A stretch of DNA of 64,000 nt from Anniella stebbinsi (Eukaryota; Chordata; Lepidosauria; Squamata; Anniellidae): contig JARDYH010000002.1 in NCBI GenBank assembly GCA_029215795.1, positions 293,601,973-293,665,972 on the forward strand, given 5' to 3'. The notes under the pieces are model-generated. The model searched no databases, was not told the DNA's origin, and saw only the letters and a program-made list of their open reading frames with translations. Position 1 is the first letter of the stretch, and every line of letters begins with the position of its first letter. A program made the translations under genes and the position numbers. Shown here one piece after another: positions 46,537-56,783 of the stretch.

Positions 46537-49500
46537 CCACACCCACTGCCCCTTCATCCCGCCAGCCACATGCACGTGGCTGGAAGGACAAAGGGGCAAT
46601 GGGCGCATCCTGCCAGCTGCCCAAACAAGCTGTCCGGGTGGGTAGGAGGCACCCAAGCAAGTGCCCACCTGCACGCCTCCCACCCAGACTGGTTATTTAA
46701 TTTCTGTGATGTGTTCCTTATTGGTGTATATTTAAGATTATTTCTGCATTGTGTTGTACAGAATTTGCACCAAACCTGCTTATTTGTACTAATGCCAATG
46801 TGCAAGCCAATCCTATGGATATTTACTTGGAAGTAAGCTCCACAAGAACAATGTGCATAGAATTGCAGCCTTAGAACACAACCCTTAGCTTACATGTATC
46901 TACTCAGAAGCAACACTCTTTGAGTTCAGTGGGACGTAGTCTCAAGTAAGTGGGTATAGGATTACATCATTACTCACTTACCAGGGAGTAAGCCACATTG
47001 AACTCAATTGACTTGCTTCTGAATAAACGTGTATGGGATTGCGCTGATAGCCCCCCTGTCTTAACTCCAAACATGCTGATTTAAGTTGTCAGATCATTTC
47101 TGCTGTTTCTTCACATTGAGGATAAATTATGAAGATGACTGGGTTTGTATGGTGTAATCTATGAGAATCTTCTAGACCGATTACTATCTTGCATATACCG
47201 CTTGCAAAATGAAGCCAATAACTGCAATTTAAATCAAAGAGTCCACATCAAAACTGATTTATCTATGTAAGTCAGATTTTCCATTTATAAAGTTCTACAA
47301 CTTCATTTTCATACATCTTAACTATTCAGGGGTTCTATGGGATTTGCCTCAGACGCTCCTCAGAGGCTGTTCTCTCTTAAAAGTGAGTTATTCATATTAG
47401 AGAGGATTTTAAACATTTGCCCCAAGGAAATATTTAAACCATTCCTTATATTAATTATGCCTGCGGTAAGTTTCTCCTTTAAGCAGCCTTATACATTTTA
47501 ATCTTATTTATATAACTTCTTAAACATAATTACTCTAGCTGTAATAAATATGCTGAGCATGAACCAAACAAAATGCTTTCTGTTGACAGTGTACATAGTC
47601 AGCCATTCTGTGTTCACACTGGTTGTGTTTTCGGGTGTCCCAAATCATTTTAAAATAGTGAATCCAGAATTCATTTATTTAGGGAAATGTTCTTCAGAAT
47701 CTTACAGTTTATCCACAATCCCCACAAATGAATCTGTAACCATTGAGACTCATCCTACATATCACTACTCAGAACTGAGGGTGATCTACATTAAGGAAAA
47801 AACCTGCACCCTTACTGGGGTTTCTTCTTCTGGAGTTTTTCCGCATTTGCGGCTGACTCCTTTAGACAGTGACCATATGATTTTGAATTGAAAACTTCCC
47901 CTCTTTGCAAAGCTGTTCTGTTAAATTAAACATATAGTGGTGAAATTATAGTGCTGCACCAGCTTTACAGGCTGGGGAAATCCACGATAATTTAAATACT
48001 GGAATATCTTCGATTACCGGGGGGAAATGAGGGAGACATCCTGGAGGTTGATAGCATCATGTAAAAGACCCTCAAACTTCCATGAGTGGCCAATCATGAG
48101 TGAGCAATAATTTGCTCATGTAGAGAAGCTCTGAGTCCCACAAAGTTCCTTGGCACTTACTCTCAAATATGTGTGCATAACATTGCAACCACAATCCAAC
48201 CCATGTTTACTTGAAATAAGCCTCATTGAATTTAGTGCAACTTACTTATGAGTAAATTACACAGGAACAGGATGCAGTCAACAGTTCTACATTCCAGGGG
48301 CAAAACTAAACATCCTTAAAAAATTTTAAAGTGAGAAAAATATCTCCCCTGTGGGGAGTGGACTTTTGGGATGAAAGCAGGGGGGCTCATATCCCCCCTC
48401 CTGAAGCACCGTGTTCCCGAGACGATTTGGGGCTGTACCCATATACTGATTTGAAATATGCTTTGTATTGCCCTCTTCTAAAGTTATTTCAGCAACTATG
48501 TCAGCTCAGTGCTACATACATATGTTAGGCAGTGACCTTCGCTTGTTAGGCTAAACAGTTTTCATACATGATAATTAAAGCATCTTACTTATTTTTTATA
48601 TTTTTAATCCACCCAATAACCAAAGTTCTCTGGGTGGATTTACAAACACGTGTTTGGCTTCCAACGCAAACTGTGTTGATGGGGATTTGCATGCTGTTTT
48701 TCTTCCAAATTCTCTCTTGCATTAACAGCATATTTTTCACACATAATGGAAGACACGCTAGTGAAATTGAAATGCACTTGGTGATGCAGTGCATATGAAA
48801 ACATCCTCACCCTCTTTTCCAAGCACACAATGCTATCTGAGCTACATAAGCAGGAGGTTTTTAAGTGGCCTTATAAACTGGCTGTACCTATGGGATTAGA
48901 ATGCTGAATACCTGCATATTCTGAGTTCTTCAAGGCCATCAAGATCAAACAGTAGCAGTACATTCTCATGGCACAATCTGACCACTTTCTCTACATGGTG
49001 AGCTGGATCTAAATCTTGCTGCACATGGAAGGTTTGTGACCCAACAGAGGGATTCTGCTGTCAGGAAGAAGGTGACTTTTGCCAATTAACTGTTCCATAT
49101 CCCCTACCAACAACAACCCCCCAGAGCAGAATTTATGAGGCAAAGGGGGCTGCAGAGGAACGGGGGATTTTAAAAGTCACATCCTCCCCCACACACATCT
49201 GTCCATGGGAGCATCCTCTGAGCAGAATTCTCCTCAGGGGATCATTCTGCCACTGAGAGCAGAAGGATTTGCTCCAGTCATCTTGTATAGTCATCAGCAC
49301 ATTCATGGTTCAACATACATTCAGATGAGCAACAAGTGCTGGCTACAGGTCTTTGAGCAATACATCTGCATTGGTCCCTTTTAACAGATGAGGGATGTGA
49401 TCCTAGGCCTGACGCTGAACCTTGACATCATAACTGGGGGGCTGCTAATCCTCACTATCATTATGTGCCTATAGGGAGAGCAAGTGATCTGTGAGCATGT

Positions 49501-49628
49501 GAGCCATGTTTCCCAGAGAAGGAGGAGAAGCAGCAATCACAGCTTTTGGGCAAATAAAACAGCTGATGGACAGGCAGTGGTGGTGAGAGGAGGCATAGCA
49601 GCAGTTGCAACTACCTTTTAATACACAA
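46537..49628. other. No gene recognised; diverged short repeats
   Basis: Contains three degenerate palindrome-core repeats (46,790-47,050) and another at 48,155-48,280, and a MITE tail fragment at about 48,025-48,125 (GTTGATAGCATCATGTAAAA). The 113-codon frame at 47,550-47,891 has no recognisable domain and its 3' part overlaps repeat-like sequence. Confidence 0.4.
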
Positions 49629-49862
49629 TGGCTGAATTCAGACGACACAATAAGCAACTGGTGTATGTGGGGGGGGAACAATCGTCAGTTGTATTGACTA
49701 TCATGTCGTCCAAATGTTGCCATAGTCAACTCAGCGCTGATCCTAATCCACACCACAGTTGATTATTTATGACCATGTTGTGTGGGGAGTACCACCTAGA
49801 TGAACAACTGTAAAGTTGATTATTACCCCACCATTGACTATCGTGTTGTCCGAATTCAGCCA
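49629..49862. mobile_element. MITE with GGCTGAATTCGGACGACACG-type ends, copy 2
   Basis: TGGCTGAATTCAGACGACAC at the left, GTTGTCCGAATTCAGCCA at the right. Reversed, it aligns along its length with 42,540-42,768, including the internal CACACAACATGGT block. The left flank ACACAA is identical to that of the terminus at 52,587. Confidence 0.85.
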
Positions 49863-49874
49863 ATAACTTCTCTT

Positions 49875-49923
49875 CACCACCACCACCACCACCACCACCA
49901 CCACCACCACCACCACCACCACC
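49875..49923 (+). repeat. CAC microsatellite
   Basis: An uninterrupted CAC trinucleotide run just outside the MITE. Confidence 0.95.
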
Positions 49924-51540
49924 TAGTGTTCATCCAGCAACAAGAAGCCTCTTGTCCACAGACAGTTCGCAGGGGTCCAGCCAGAGGTGGGGCCCTGACA
50001 GTGTACAGGTTTTAGCAGATGCCTACCACTACTGCTGGGTGGCTTGACTTGAGACCAGTCAGGCTGTGAGAACCTTAAAAAGTAAATCAAATGATGCAGT
50101 TAGGGTGTCCCCATAGGCATTGTCAAAACAGAAAGCATGTATCACCAACACAAAAGAGGTTGCAGAGTTGCATAACACTGGTGTGTGCTAGTTTATATGT
50201 ATGGATGCACATCTGGAAATAATTACTATAATTAAATGATTACTGTAATTTAAATAGAAATGCAATACATCTGACCATAGTGGGGAGGACTGGGACACAG
50301 CTGTTGTCCAAATGCTAATGGTTGATGGGCAACTTCAAGGCCACTGTGGTCCTTTCCTTCTGATGGTTCTTTATCTTTAAACACACTTTGAACTGGAGAG
50401 GCCTTTAAATAGAGGAACATTCTCCATAAAATAAGACACATGTTCACCTATATTGTCACATTCAACCCCGATATTCAAGATCTCACTGGTAGCCTCAGTT
50501 ATTTTTCTTATTTCCATGCCTCCAAATGGATTTCTGATGCTTCACAAAAATAGAAAAAAAAGCAAACTTTGCATTTCTTTAGAGGAGACAATAATCAAAG
50601 CCAACCTTACAGCAAAGCTCTATTCATTCTGCCAGAGGCTTTCCCAAACAAAAGAGACACTAGATCTGGCAGATTTCCCCCCCCCCCTTTGTTACTAAAA
50701 TCATACATGTTACCCATAACTAATATATGTCTCTCAGGCAAAACTAGTCATAATATAATTTATAATTCATTTTCCTAAGGGGTATGTTAATGAAAGAAAA
50801 GCTTTGTATAACTTATTCACAGATTGCTAGCAGCCCAGTTCGTCCAATTCTTAATAAGAAATCAGCACAAGCAAAATAATTGATTTGAAACCCCATTAAT
50901 AATGTCTTCCACATGGTTTTTAAGAAGTCAGATATGACTGCTGCTAAATTCTGGACCTGAATTATATTCATCCAAGCTCCAAAGATGTGCTGTAGAAAGG
51001 ATACAACTCATGATCCTACATTACTTCCTTTAGTGCAGAGAGACAGACCCAGTTCACACTTCATCATGGCCACCCAGGGTTTAAACCAGCTGCTATCTTT
51101 TAAAGACCTGGGCATGATCTACATTACTGCTTTATAACGGTTTATAATAGTACTGACAACTGTAGGGGCCCATGACACATTCCATATACCGTTTTACAAC
51201 TGCTTCCAAAGTGTTCTATCCAGCTTGGTATAGACCTGATGCTTTCAAAATATGACAAGTTTTGTGGTATAAAAATAAATGAAATGAACAAATGAATAAA
51301 ACATCATAAAAATTAGATAATTTATCTGTACACGTTACATTCCAAACCTTTCTTATTCAAACATAGTTAACATATTCTTAACAAGTTCATGCGTTTGGGG
51401 TTCACTGTGCCTAAAGACTCCTTTCCATAAAAAATTCTTTCACTACAATCCTGTTCATAAACTGAAGTCAATGGGATTTAGGCACAGGACCTTTGCCATG
51501 AAGCCACAGGTCCCATTGTGTTCAATAGAATTTGCTCCAA

Positions 51541-51575
<35 letters not shown>

Positions 51576-51580
51576 GGCTT
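49924..51580. other. No gene recognised; TA microsatellite near the end
   Basis: Unique-looking sequence with a TA run at 51,549-51,575. A possible MITE scrap at 51,113-51,220 (TTTATAACGGTTTATAATAG) was not resolved. Confidence 0.45.
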
Positions 51581-51823
51581 CATCAGATGGGAGAAAAATC
51601 ACAGTTCTCTACCATTGCTTCTCCACCCCCACTCCTGTTGCACAATACTTTCTCTTTCTCACAGAGAAGAAAGAGGAAGTAAACAATGATCATGTGGTCC
51701 ATTCAGGAGATCGCGGCAAGTTCCATTTCTAAAAATAAATCGGACTAACCGGGGTCTTTTGTTGTCACAGGAAGAAGGCCAGACAGAGTGGGAGACGCAT
51801 GGGAGGTGGACAGTGTCATGAAT
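51581..51823 (+). mobile_element. MITE-like repeat, GGGGGAAAT family copy 3
   Basis: CATCAGATGGGAGAAAAATC start, GAGGAAGTAAACAATGATCA, AAATAAATCGGACTAACC, and GGTGGACAGTGTCATGAA end follow the same order as in the other copies at 6.4 and 20.9 kb. Confidence 0.6.
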
Positions 51824-51825
51824 AG

Positions 51826-52000
51826 TAGGGATGTGTATCGTATCGTTAAAATATACAATAACGATATGATATGCTCTTTATCGTGCATGCATGTAACGAT
51901 AACGATATGATAGGAAAGCCTACAATAATTATTGGAGATGATAAAAAATCCTACAATAATTATCGTACATTATCGTTTTATTGGAAGGCTCTTTCTCTTT
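51826..52000 (+). mobile_element. CGATA-rich head element
   Basis: Begins TAGGGATGTGTATCGTATCG, then reiterates ATAACGATATGATA, TTATCGT and ACAATAATTATCG words in both polarities to about 51,980. The head matches that of the GATC tract at 16,504 read in reverse, although the reiterated word is entirely different. The following 450 bp may be its body. Confidence 0.55.
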
Positions 52001-52445
52001 TGCCGCCACATGGATGGAGCTAGAAGGTGGGGTGTGCTTGCTGAGACAGTGACCAATCGTGCAACAAGGATTCCATCAGGCTCCAATCACAATGTTGGAG
52101 GAGGGCTAAGGATATCCCCGCATAAAACCCCCACACTTGGTGTTCCAGCTCTGTTGGGAGTTAGGCGTTGAGGGAGAAGGGTGGATTTTGTTGGAGCTCT
52201 GTCCTGGGTCTTATAGTTACTTAGTTACTGCTGGATTGATTTTGGTGGCAAATTATTGGAAATTCATTGTAGTCTTGCATCTTTCTGTTTACTTCTGTGT
52301 CTCAAGTTTGTTTGGCTGTTCATTGCTTGTGTGTTTGAGTTTTAATTTTTATACGTTTTCTGTTTGGTTTGATTGAAAGGTTAGGTTAGCATGAGTGGGG
52401 GTACTGTGACTGAGTGAGTGTGTTTTGTCCCCTTCCCTGTTTAAC

Positions 52446-52488
<43 letters not shown>

Positions 52489-52586
52489 ATTTTTCTCCCT
52501 CTCTCTCTGGGTGTGTGTATTTGCTTGATTGACTGTGAGTGTGCTGGTGTGTCCTGTAGCCTGCTACACAGGATAACACTACACAA
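52001..52586. other. Possible body of the CGATA-head element; TA microsatellite
   Basis: T-rich sequence without a gene; TA repeat at 52,450-52,482. Whether it belongs to the element starting at 51,826 cannot be decided. Confidence 0.35.
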
Positions 52587-52676
52587 TGGCTCAATTCAGA
52601 TGACACGTTTAACAACTGTAGGTTGTTGAAGCAACAACCCATTGCGTTGTTCAACGTGTCATCTGAATGTAGCCCA
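52587..52676. repeat. Terminal palindrome of the larger element
   Basis: TGGCTCAATTCAGATGACAC and GTGTCATCTGAATGTAGCCC are inverted, with GGTTGTTGAAGCAACAACC at the centre. Counterpart of 35,678-35,766. Confidence 0.85.
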
Positions 52677-52818
52677 ACAACGAAGTAACAACCCACAGTT
52701 GGTAAAGTAACAATTTTCAACAACTGAGATTAACAACTCATTTGTGAGTTGTTGGGGGATTTGTCAATTGACAAACGTGTTGTCCGAATTGGGGCGTTGT
52801 TGAAGCAACAACCGTGAG

Positions 52819-53505
52819 TTGTTGAGCAAGGAAAATCAGAGATCGGAGCGGCAAGAGAGGCAGAAAGCGGGCAGCCACTCAAGCATGCTCGCAACAGAGA
52901 ACCGGCTTTGCCACCATAGCAACCAGGATGCCCGCCTCCCCCACCAGGCAGCCGGCACGGAGCTCAACAAGGGGCCTGCTCCTGTCAGCACTCACGCAGG
53001 GTGCCCAGTCAGCCACCCAAACGGACAGGGAAGCGCACCAGAATGGAGCCATGGCCAAGGGGGGGGAGGGGGAGACAGAAGAAGCAACACCCCCAGGTAC
53101 CCAGGAACAGGGGGTAGTCCCCCCCACCCTAACAGGGAGAACAACAACCCACCCAAAGTAGACCCCCACTGCAACGCCACCTCCACCCTCGCGTCACCCA
53201 GAAGCATGTGGGATGGGGAAGCGGCACCCAGGAAGGCCCCCCATTCGCCCAAGACGATTGGACAACGGCCAATAACCACGTACATCCCCAAGACGCACAA
53301 AACTGCAAGGCAAAGGACACCCGTGGGCACCAGCCAGCCACCTGCAGGTGTTTTGGAAAACAGGCAGAGGTATGCACAACAATCCCAAGGACATGAAGTG
53401 GCCCCGGCCAGCAATGGCAACAACACCTACACACGGGGCACATCCAGAGGAAGAACAACAGCCCACCAGCACCCACCATCATACAAACACACGGGACAGG
53501 GATAA
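52819..53505 (+). pseudogene. Leader open frame of the larger element (doubtful protein)
   Basis: A 228-codon frame starting MLSKENQRSERQERQK. The equivalent frame in the 35-kb copy starts identically but diverges and stops after about 87 codons because of indels, so the frame itself is not conserved. Rich in Pro, Gly and Gln with no domain. More likely a transcribed leader or promoter region than a protein. Confidence 0.25.
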
Positions 53506-53558
53506 GCAGCCCAGGGCACAGACAGCCGACACCTACGAAACACAAATCTGCTGGCAAC

Positions 53559-55698
53559 ATGGAGCCAGAGGGAGAAGGAGGACGGGACGACATGGCCAAG
53601 GAGACCGGCTCACAAACCCCAGGAGAGGGGAGCAGCCAAGACCCCACGGAAAAACATAGAGCGAAGAAATGGTCACACTCAGAGACCAGCCAATTCATTG
53701 AGCTCTGGGGGAGCCCAGAAGCCAGGAAGATAATGGCCACTGCCAGGCACGATCAGCTCTACCCATGGCTCGCCAAGCAGATGTGGGAACGGGGACACGA
53801 CCGCAGTGGCAAGCAATGCAAGGACAAGTTGCACGGACTCAAGAGAAAGTTCAAGGAGACTGTCGCCCACAATAAAAGGACCAGCGGCCAGCCACGCACC
53901 ATGCCCTTCTACGACGAACTGTCACGCCTGCTGTTGGAGTGCCACGACGTCGTCCCAGGACACACGGCAGGCAGCGGGGTCGCCACCAACGAGCTGCCGC
54001 GCACGCGACAACAAGCATGGCTGGACGAAGGGGCGCAACGAGAGGAGGGCCCCAACGCATGGAAAACAGAGCTGCCGGCACAGAAGGACGCCCCACGCCC
54101 AACACCCCCCAAGAAGGCTTCGGCGGCAGCCCCCCCTCCCCCCAAGAAGGCTTCAGTGGAAGCCCCCCTCCCCCCAAGAAGGCTTCGGCGGCAGCCCCCC
54201 CTCCCCCCAAGAAGGCCCTGAAGGCAACAGCCGTAGCATATCCTGCCAAGGCAAAGCCGATGAGCTGTCCTGCGCCATCCGACAGCCCTTCGTTGCTGGC
54301 AAAGATGCCACCCGTGCCTTCCAGGACAGCCAGCACCTCAAGGAGCATCTCCCCGACACCGGCCTCTTCCAGCAGCAGCAGCCCCACGGCCTTTCTACGC
54401 CTCATCTGTGCAGACATGCAGGTTGAGGACCGTTCACCCGAGCCCCTGGTGCCAAAGACCCAGCAGGAGGATGAAGAGCCAGGGCCGTCGCACCCGAGGA
54501 AAACACCCATGAAGGGGAGTGTGGCAGTCAGTGCAGGTCGGGCGCCACAGCCAGTGCCGGCACCCTGTATGCAGCTGGGGTCCTCAACACATGCAGCTAT
54601 GGTGCAGGGTTTCACTTGCAGCATCTTGAATGCCGTGACGGAGACGGGGCCGGTGTCACAGGAGGACCAGGTCGAAATGGAGCAGCTCATGGAACAACAG
54701 GTGGGCGATGTGCTGGAGCCAGAGCTGTCACCGTCCGTGGAAGAGTTGCTGGACATCGATATGCAGGCCACCGATGAAACCTTTGTGGAGATGGCGGCTA
54801 TGGAGGAGGAGGCGCTGTTGGATGGCGAGCTCGAGGCTGGGGAGGCTGTGCTAGAGGAGCAGATCGAGGGGCCTCCACAGCCAGAGGATGAGCCGATGGA
54901 GGGAGCTGTCCCCCTAGAGGAGGAGCCGCTGCTGCCGCCCGCAGCCGAGCACAGTGCAGCCGTGGCCGAAGAAGCCCGTCCCCTGACCAACGCGCAGAGG
55001 TGTGTCCGGATGTGCAACAGGCGCAGGGCAGACCGGCTGCAGGTAGCGAGGGAGTTGGTCACGGTCACAGAGACAACAGGAGAATGCATCCACGACCTGT
55101 TCACATGCATGGTGGCCGAGGAGGAGGCCAGACGCACCAAGGAGCTCGTCCTCACTGTGTGGGCTACCCGCACAGCCAGTCAAGCCATGGAGGAGTGTGC
55201 ACAAGCCATACGGGAGGCGGGGAGGGACGTGCATATAGGTCTAGAGCGCCATGTCACCGGGATGACCGAGGCCATGTCGGCCACCGATGCCATCATCGAC
55301 CGAGGCATGCGTGAATGCACAGCAGCCATAGACCACCAAACCGAGGTGCTCAGGGAGCTTGCCCAATCATTCCGGGGTGCCTACCATGGGCCCACACAGC
55401 CCGCACCCTACATGGCGCCGTACGGATACATGGTGCCACTGCAGCAGCAGCAGTACTTGCCCCCACCAATGGCCGCAGCGTACCGGGCCCCACTTTCGGC
55501 ATTGGCAGCAGCAGGTGCCTCAGGGAAGGCAGGGGGGCAGCCAGAGGGCAGGAGCAGCGGAGCATAGGTGGCCGGCCAAAGAGGGGCCGCGACATCCCAC
55601 CAGACTCCGATGAAGAGAGGGAGGGGGAGGAGGTAGAGGAGGACGAGGATGAGGACGAGGAGGGGGCAGAAAGGCCCTTCCAGGGCGACATGGCCTAA
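53559..55698 (+). pseudogene. Myb/SANT-like DNA-binding protein, two frameshifts
   Basis: The first frame (ATG 53,559, context GGCAACATGG) holds a trihelix/Myb-like domain at about residues 36-125: KKWSHSETSQFIELW, Trp70, then GKQCKDKLHGLKRKFKE as the putative recognition helix and PFYDELSRLL. A Pro/Lys/Ala repeat (PPPPKKAS) follows at 54,095-54,215, within which coding sense moves to a second frame, by a length change in the C-runs. That frame continues to 55,567: acidic and Ser-rich, then a helical Ala/Glu/Arg-rich region (CNRRRADRLQVARELV onward). Near 55,530, at a G-run, sense passes to a third frame giving GGRPKRGRD, an AT-hook-like motif, and an acidic tail ending at 55,698. The minus-strand 440-codon frame is a shadow. 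Confidence 0.65.
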
Positions 55699-55811
55699 GC
55701 CACGGTCGTCCTACAGATCCCTATACTCGTCCGCCATGGACCATAGGGGAATGCAGTTGTAGGTTCGCCCCCACCCCTATACACGATAAGGCCCCCTCTG
55801 GCTGCCGCCTC

Positions 55812-56279
55812 CCTCGGCCCAGTCTAGACGCTCAAGGCTATGTCCATCAGCATCCCTATGCAACTTTGTTGCACACGCTGGATGCCTCTCGTTCCCGGCC
55901 CTATCTCCCCCCATTGCAGCCAGATCCAGTTGAGATTGCAGCACCCTACAGGTCCCACGGGCACCGAGCAGGGCGCATTGTCCGATGCCGAAGGGCCCTT
56001 CGGCGTAGAGGTTAGTTACGGGGCTGTTGGGTGGGATGCATTGATGTTGCTGTGGCCTCCGTGTCACTGATGGCAGTCCCCCCCTCCTCTCCCCCCTTCT
56101 GTTCTTGTCTCCCAGGGAAACTGCGCTCCCTCTGCCATGCCATCCGCAGAAGACATAAGTCCCAAAAAGCACGGCATCTCCACACTCTGGAGGTGGCCCT
56201 GGGAGAAGTCATACGTCGCCTACGACGTCTGGAACGAAGCGTCCGGCATCGCTGGCGTCCGATCAACGGCCAGCCGTAG
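55812..56279 (+). CDS. Putative two-exon basic protein fragment
   Basis: The frame reading HRAGRIVRCRRALRRR reaches a donor-like AGAG|GTTAGT at about 56,008. An acceptor-like TTCTTGTCTCCCAG ends at about 56,116, and the joined frame continues KLRSLCHAIRRRHKSQKA to the stop near 56,279, with an Arg-rich helix and a final WRPINGQP. The frame stays open upstream to at least 55,812. Arg-rich stretches ending in a W-x-PIN-like motif occur in my recollection near the N-terminus of some Harbinger-type nucleases, but the body of such an enzyme is absent. Splicing is inferred from consensus only. Confidence 0.3.
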
Positions 56280-56430
56280 GCCTTTCCGCTCTCTACGGGA
56301 CTGTCTTCATGACACCTTCCCCCCAAACCTTGCATATAGACATCCTCTACATCTCCAGACACGCTGGCCCTACCACTTTAATTTCAGACCATGTCATGCT
56401 AAATTGGGAAGGTCTGAAAGGGAGACCTAG

Positions 56431-56783
56431 GCCCCCTCCACAAGAATGCGCCTTTGCGCCTGGTTCCGCGATTATGCGCATTATCGCGGAGGCGCATTTA
56501 CTCACAATCCCTCTGCACGGGAGGCGGCGGGAAGCGGCGAAGCGCATTAAAAGATGCCCAAAAAGCGCTTTCCAGGTAGTTAATGCGCATAATCGCTTGT
56601 TCACACAGCGAAAATGCGCTTTAACGGCCGGAGCAAAATAAAAGTCGCTATTTAACGCGCGTTCGAAAATGCGCATTATCGGGGAGATAACGCGCCTGTA
56701 CGCCCGTTTTGCACTCCGCTCGTGTGTAGGTAAAATTTATAATGAGCCTTCAAGGCTCATTAAACGCCCCGTGTGGAGGAGGC
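56431..56783 (+). mobile_element. ATGCGCATAATCG MITE family, copy 2
   Basis: The most CpG-rich copy, hence probably the youngest. Ends GGCCCCCTCCACAAGAATGC? and CGTGTGGAGGAGGCC are inverted; internal CGATTATGCGCATTATCG and AATGCGCATTATCGG are present. CCTA adjoins both ends and may be the target duplication. Confidence 0.78.

Larger units (their letters stand above)
52587..56430 (+). mobile_element. GC-rich DNA-transposon-like element carrying a Myb/SANT-like gene
   Basis: The left end is a 90-bp palindrome (52,587-52,676) of the GGCTGAATTCGGACGACACG class, followed by the same sub-terminal motifs as the deletion derivative at 35 kb. The interior is far more GC- and CpG-rich than the surroundings and encodes a Myb/SANT-like protein (53,559 onward). 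A matching right terminus is not seen: the recognisable sequence stops where the MITE at 56,431 begins, so the right end is missing or unrecognised. PIF/Harbinger transposons encode a Myb-like protein plus a nuclease, which makes that superfamily the leading guess, but no DDE nuclease domain is readable. Confidence 0.6.

Noticed and set aside
47550..47891. 113-codon frame with a hydrophobic start
   Set aside because: The start looks signal-peptide-like, but there is no recognised domain and its 3' part overlaps repeat-like sequence.
49875..49923. Poly-His coding tract
   Set aside because: The CAC run is a microsatellite within a short frame that crosses a MITE.
53851..55173. 440-codon minus-strand open frame
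   Set aside because: It lies antisense to the Myb/SANT-like gene, is Ser-rich low-complexity sequence and arises from high GC content with few stop codons.
52587..56430. Confident PIF/Harbinger assignment
   Set aside because: A Myb/SANT-like protein alone is not diagnostic. No DDE nuclease, right terminus or 3-bp target duplication could be shown.
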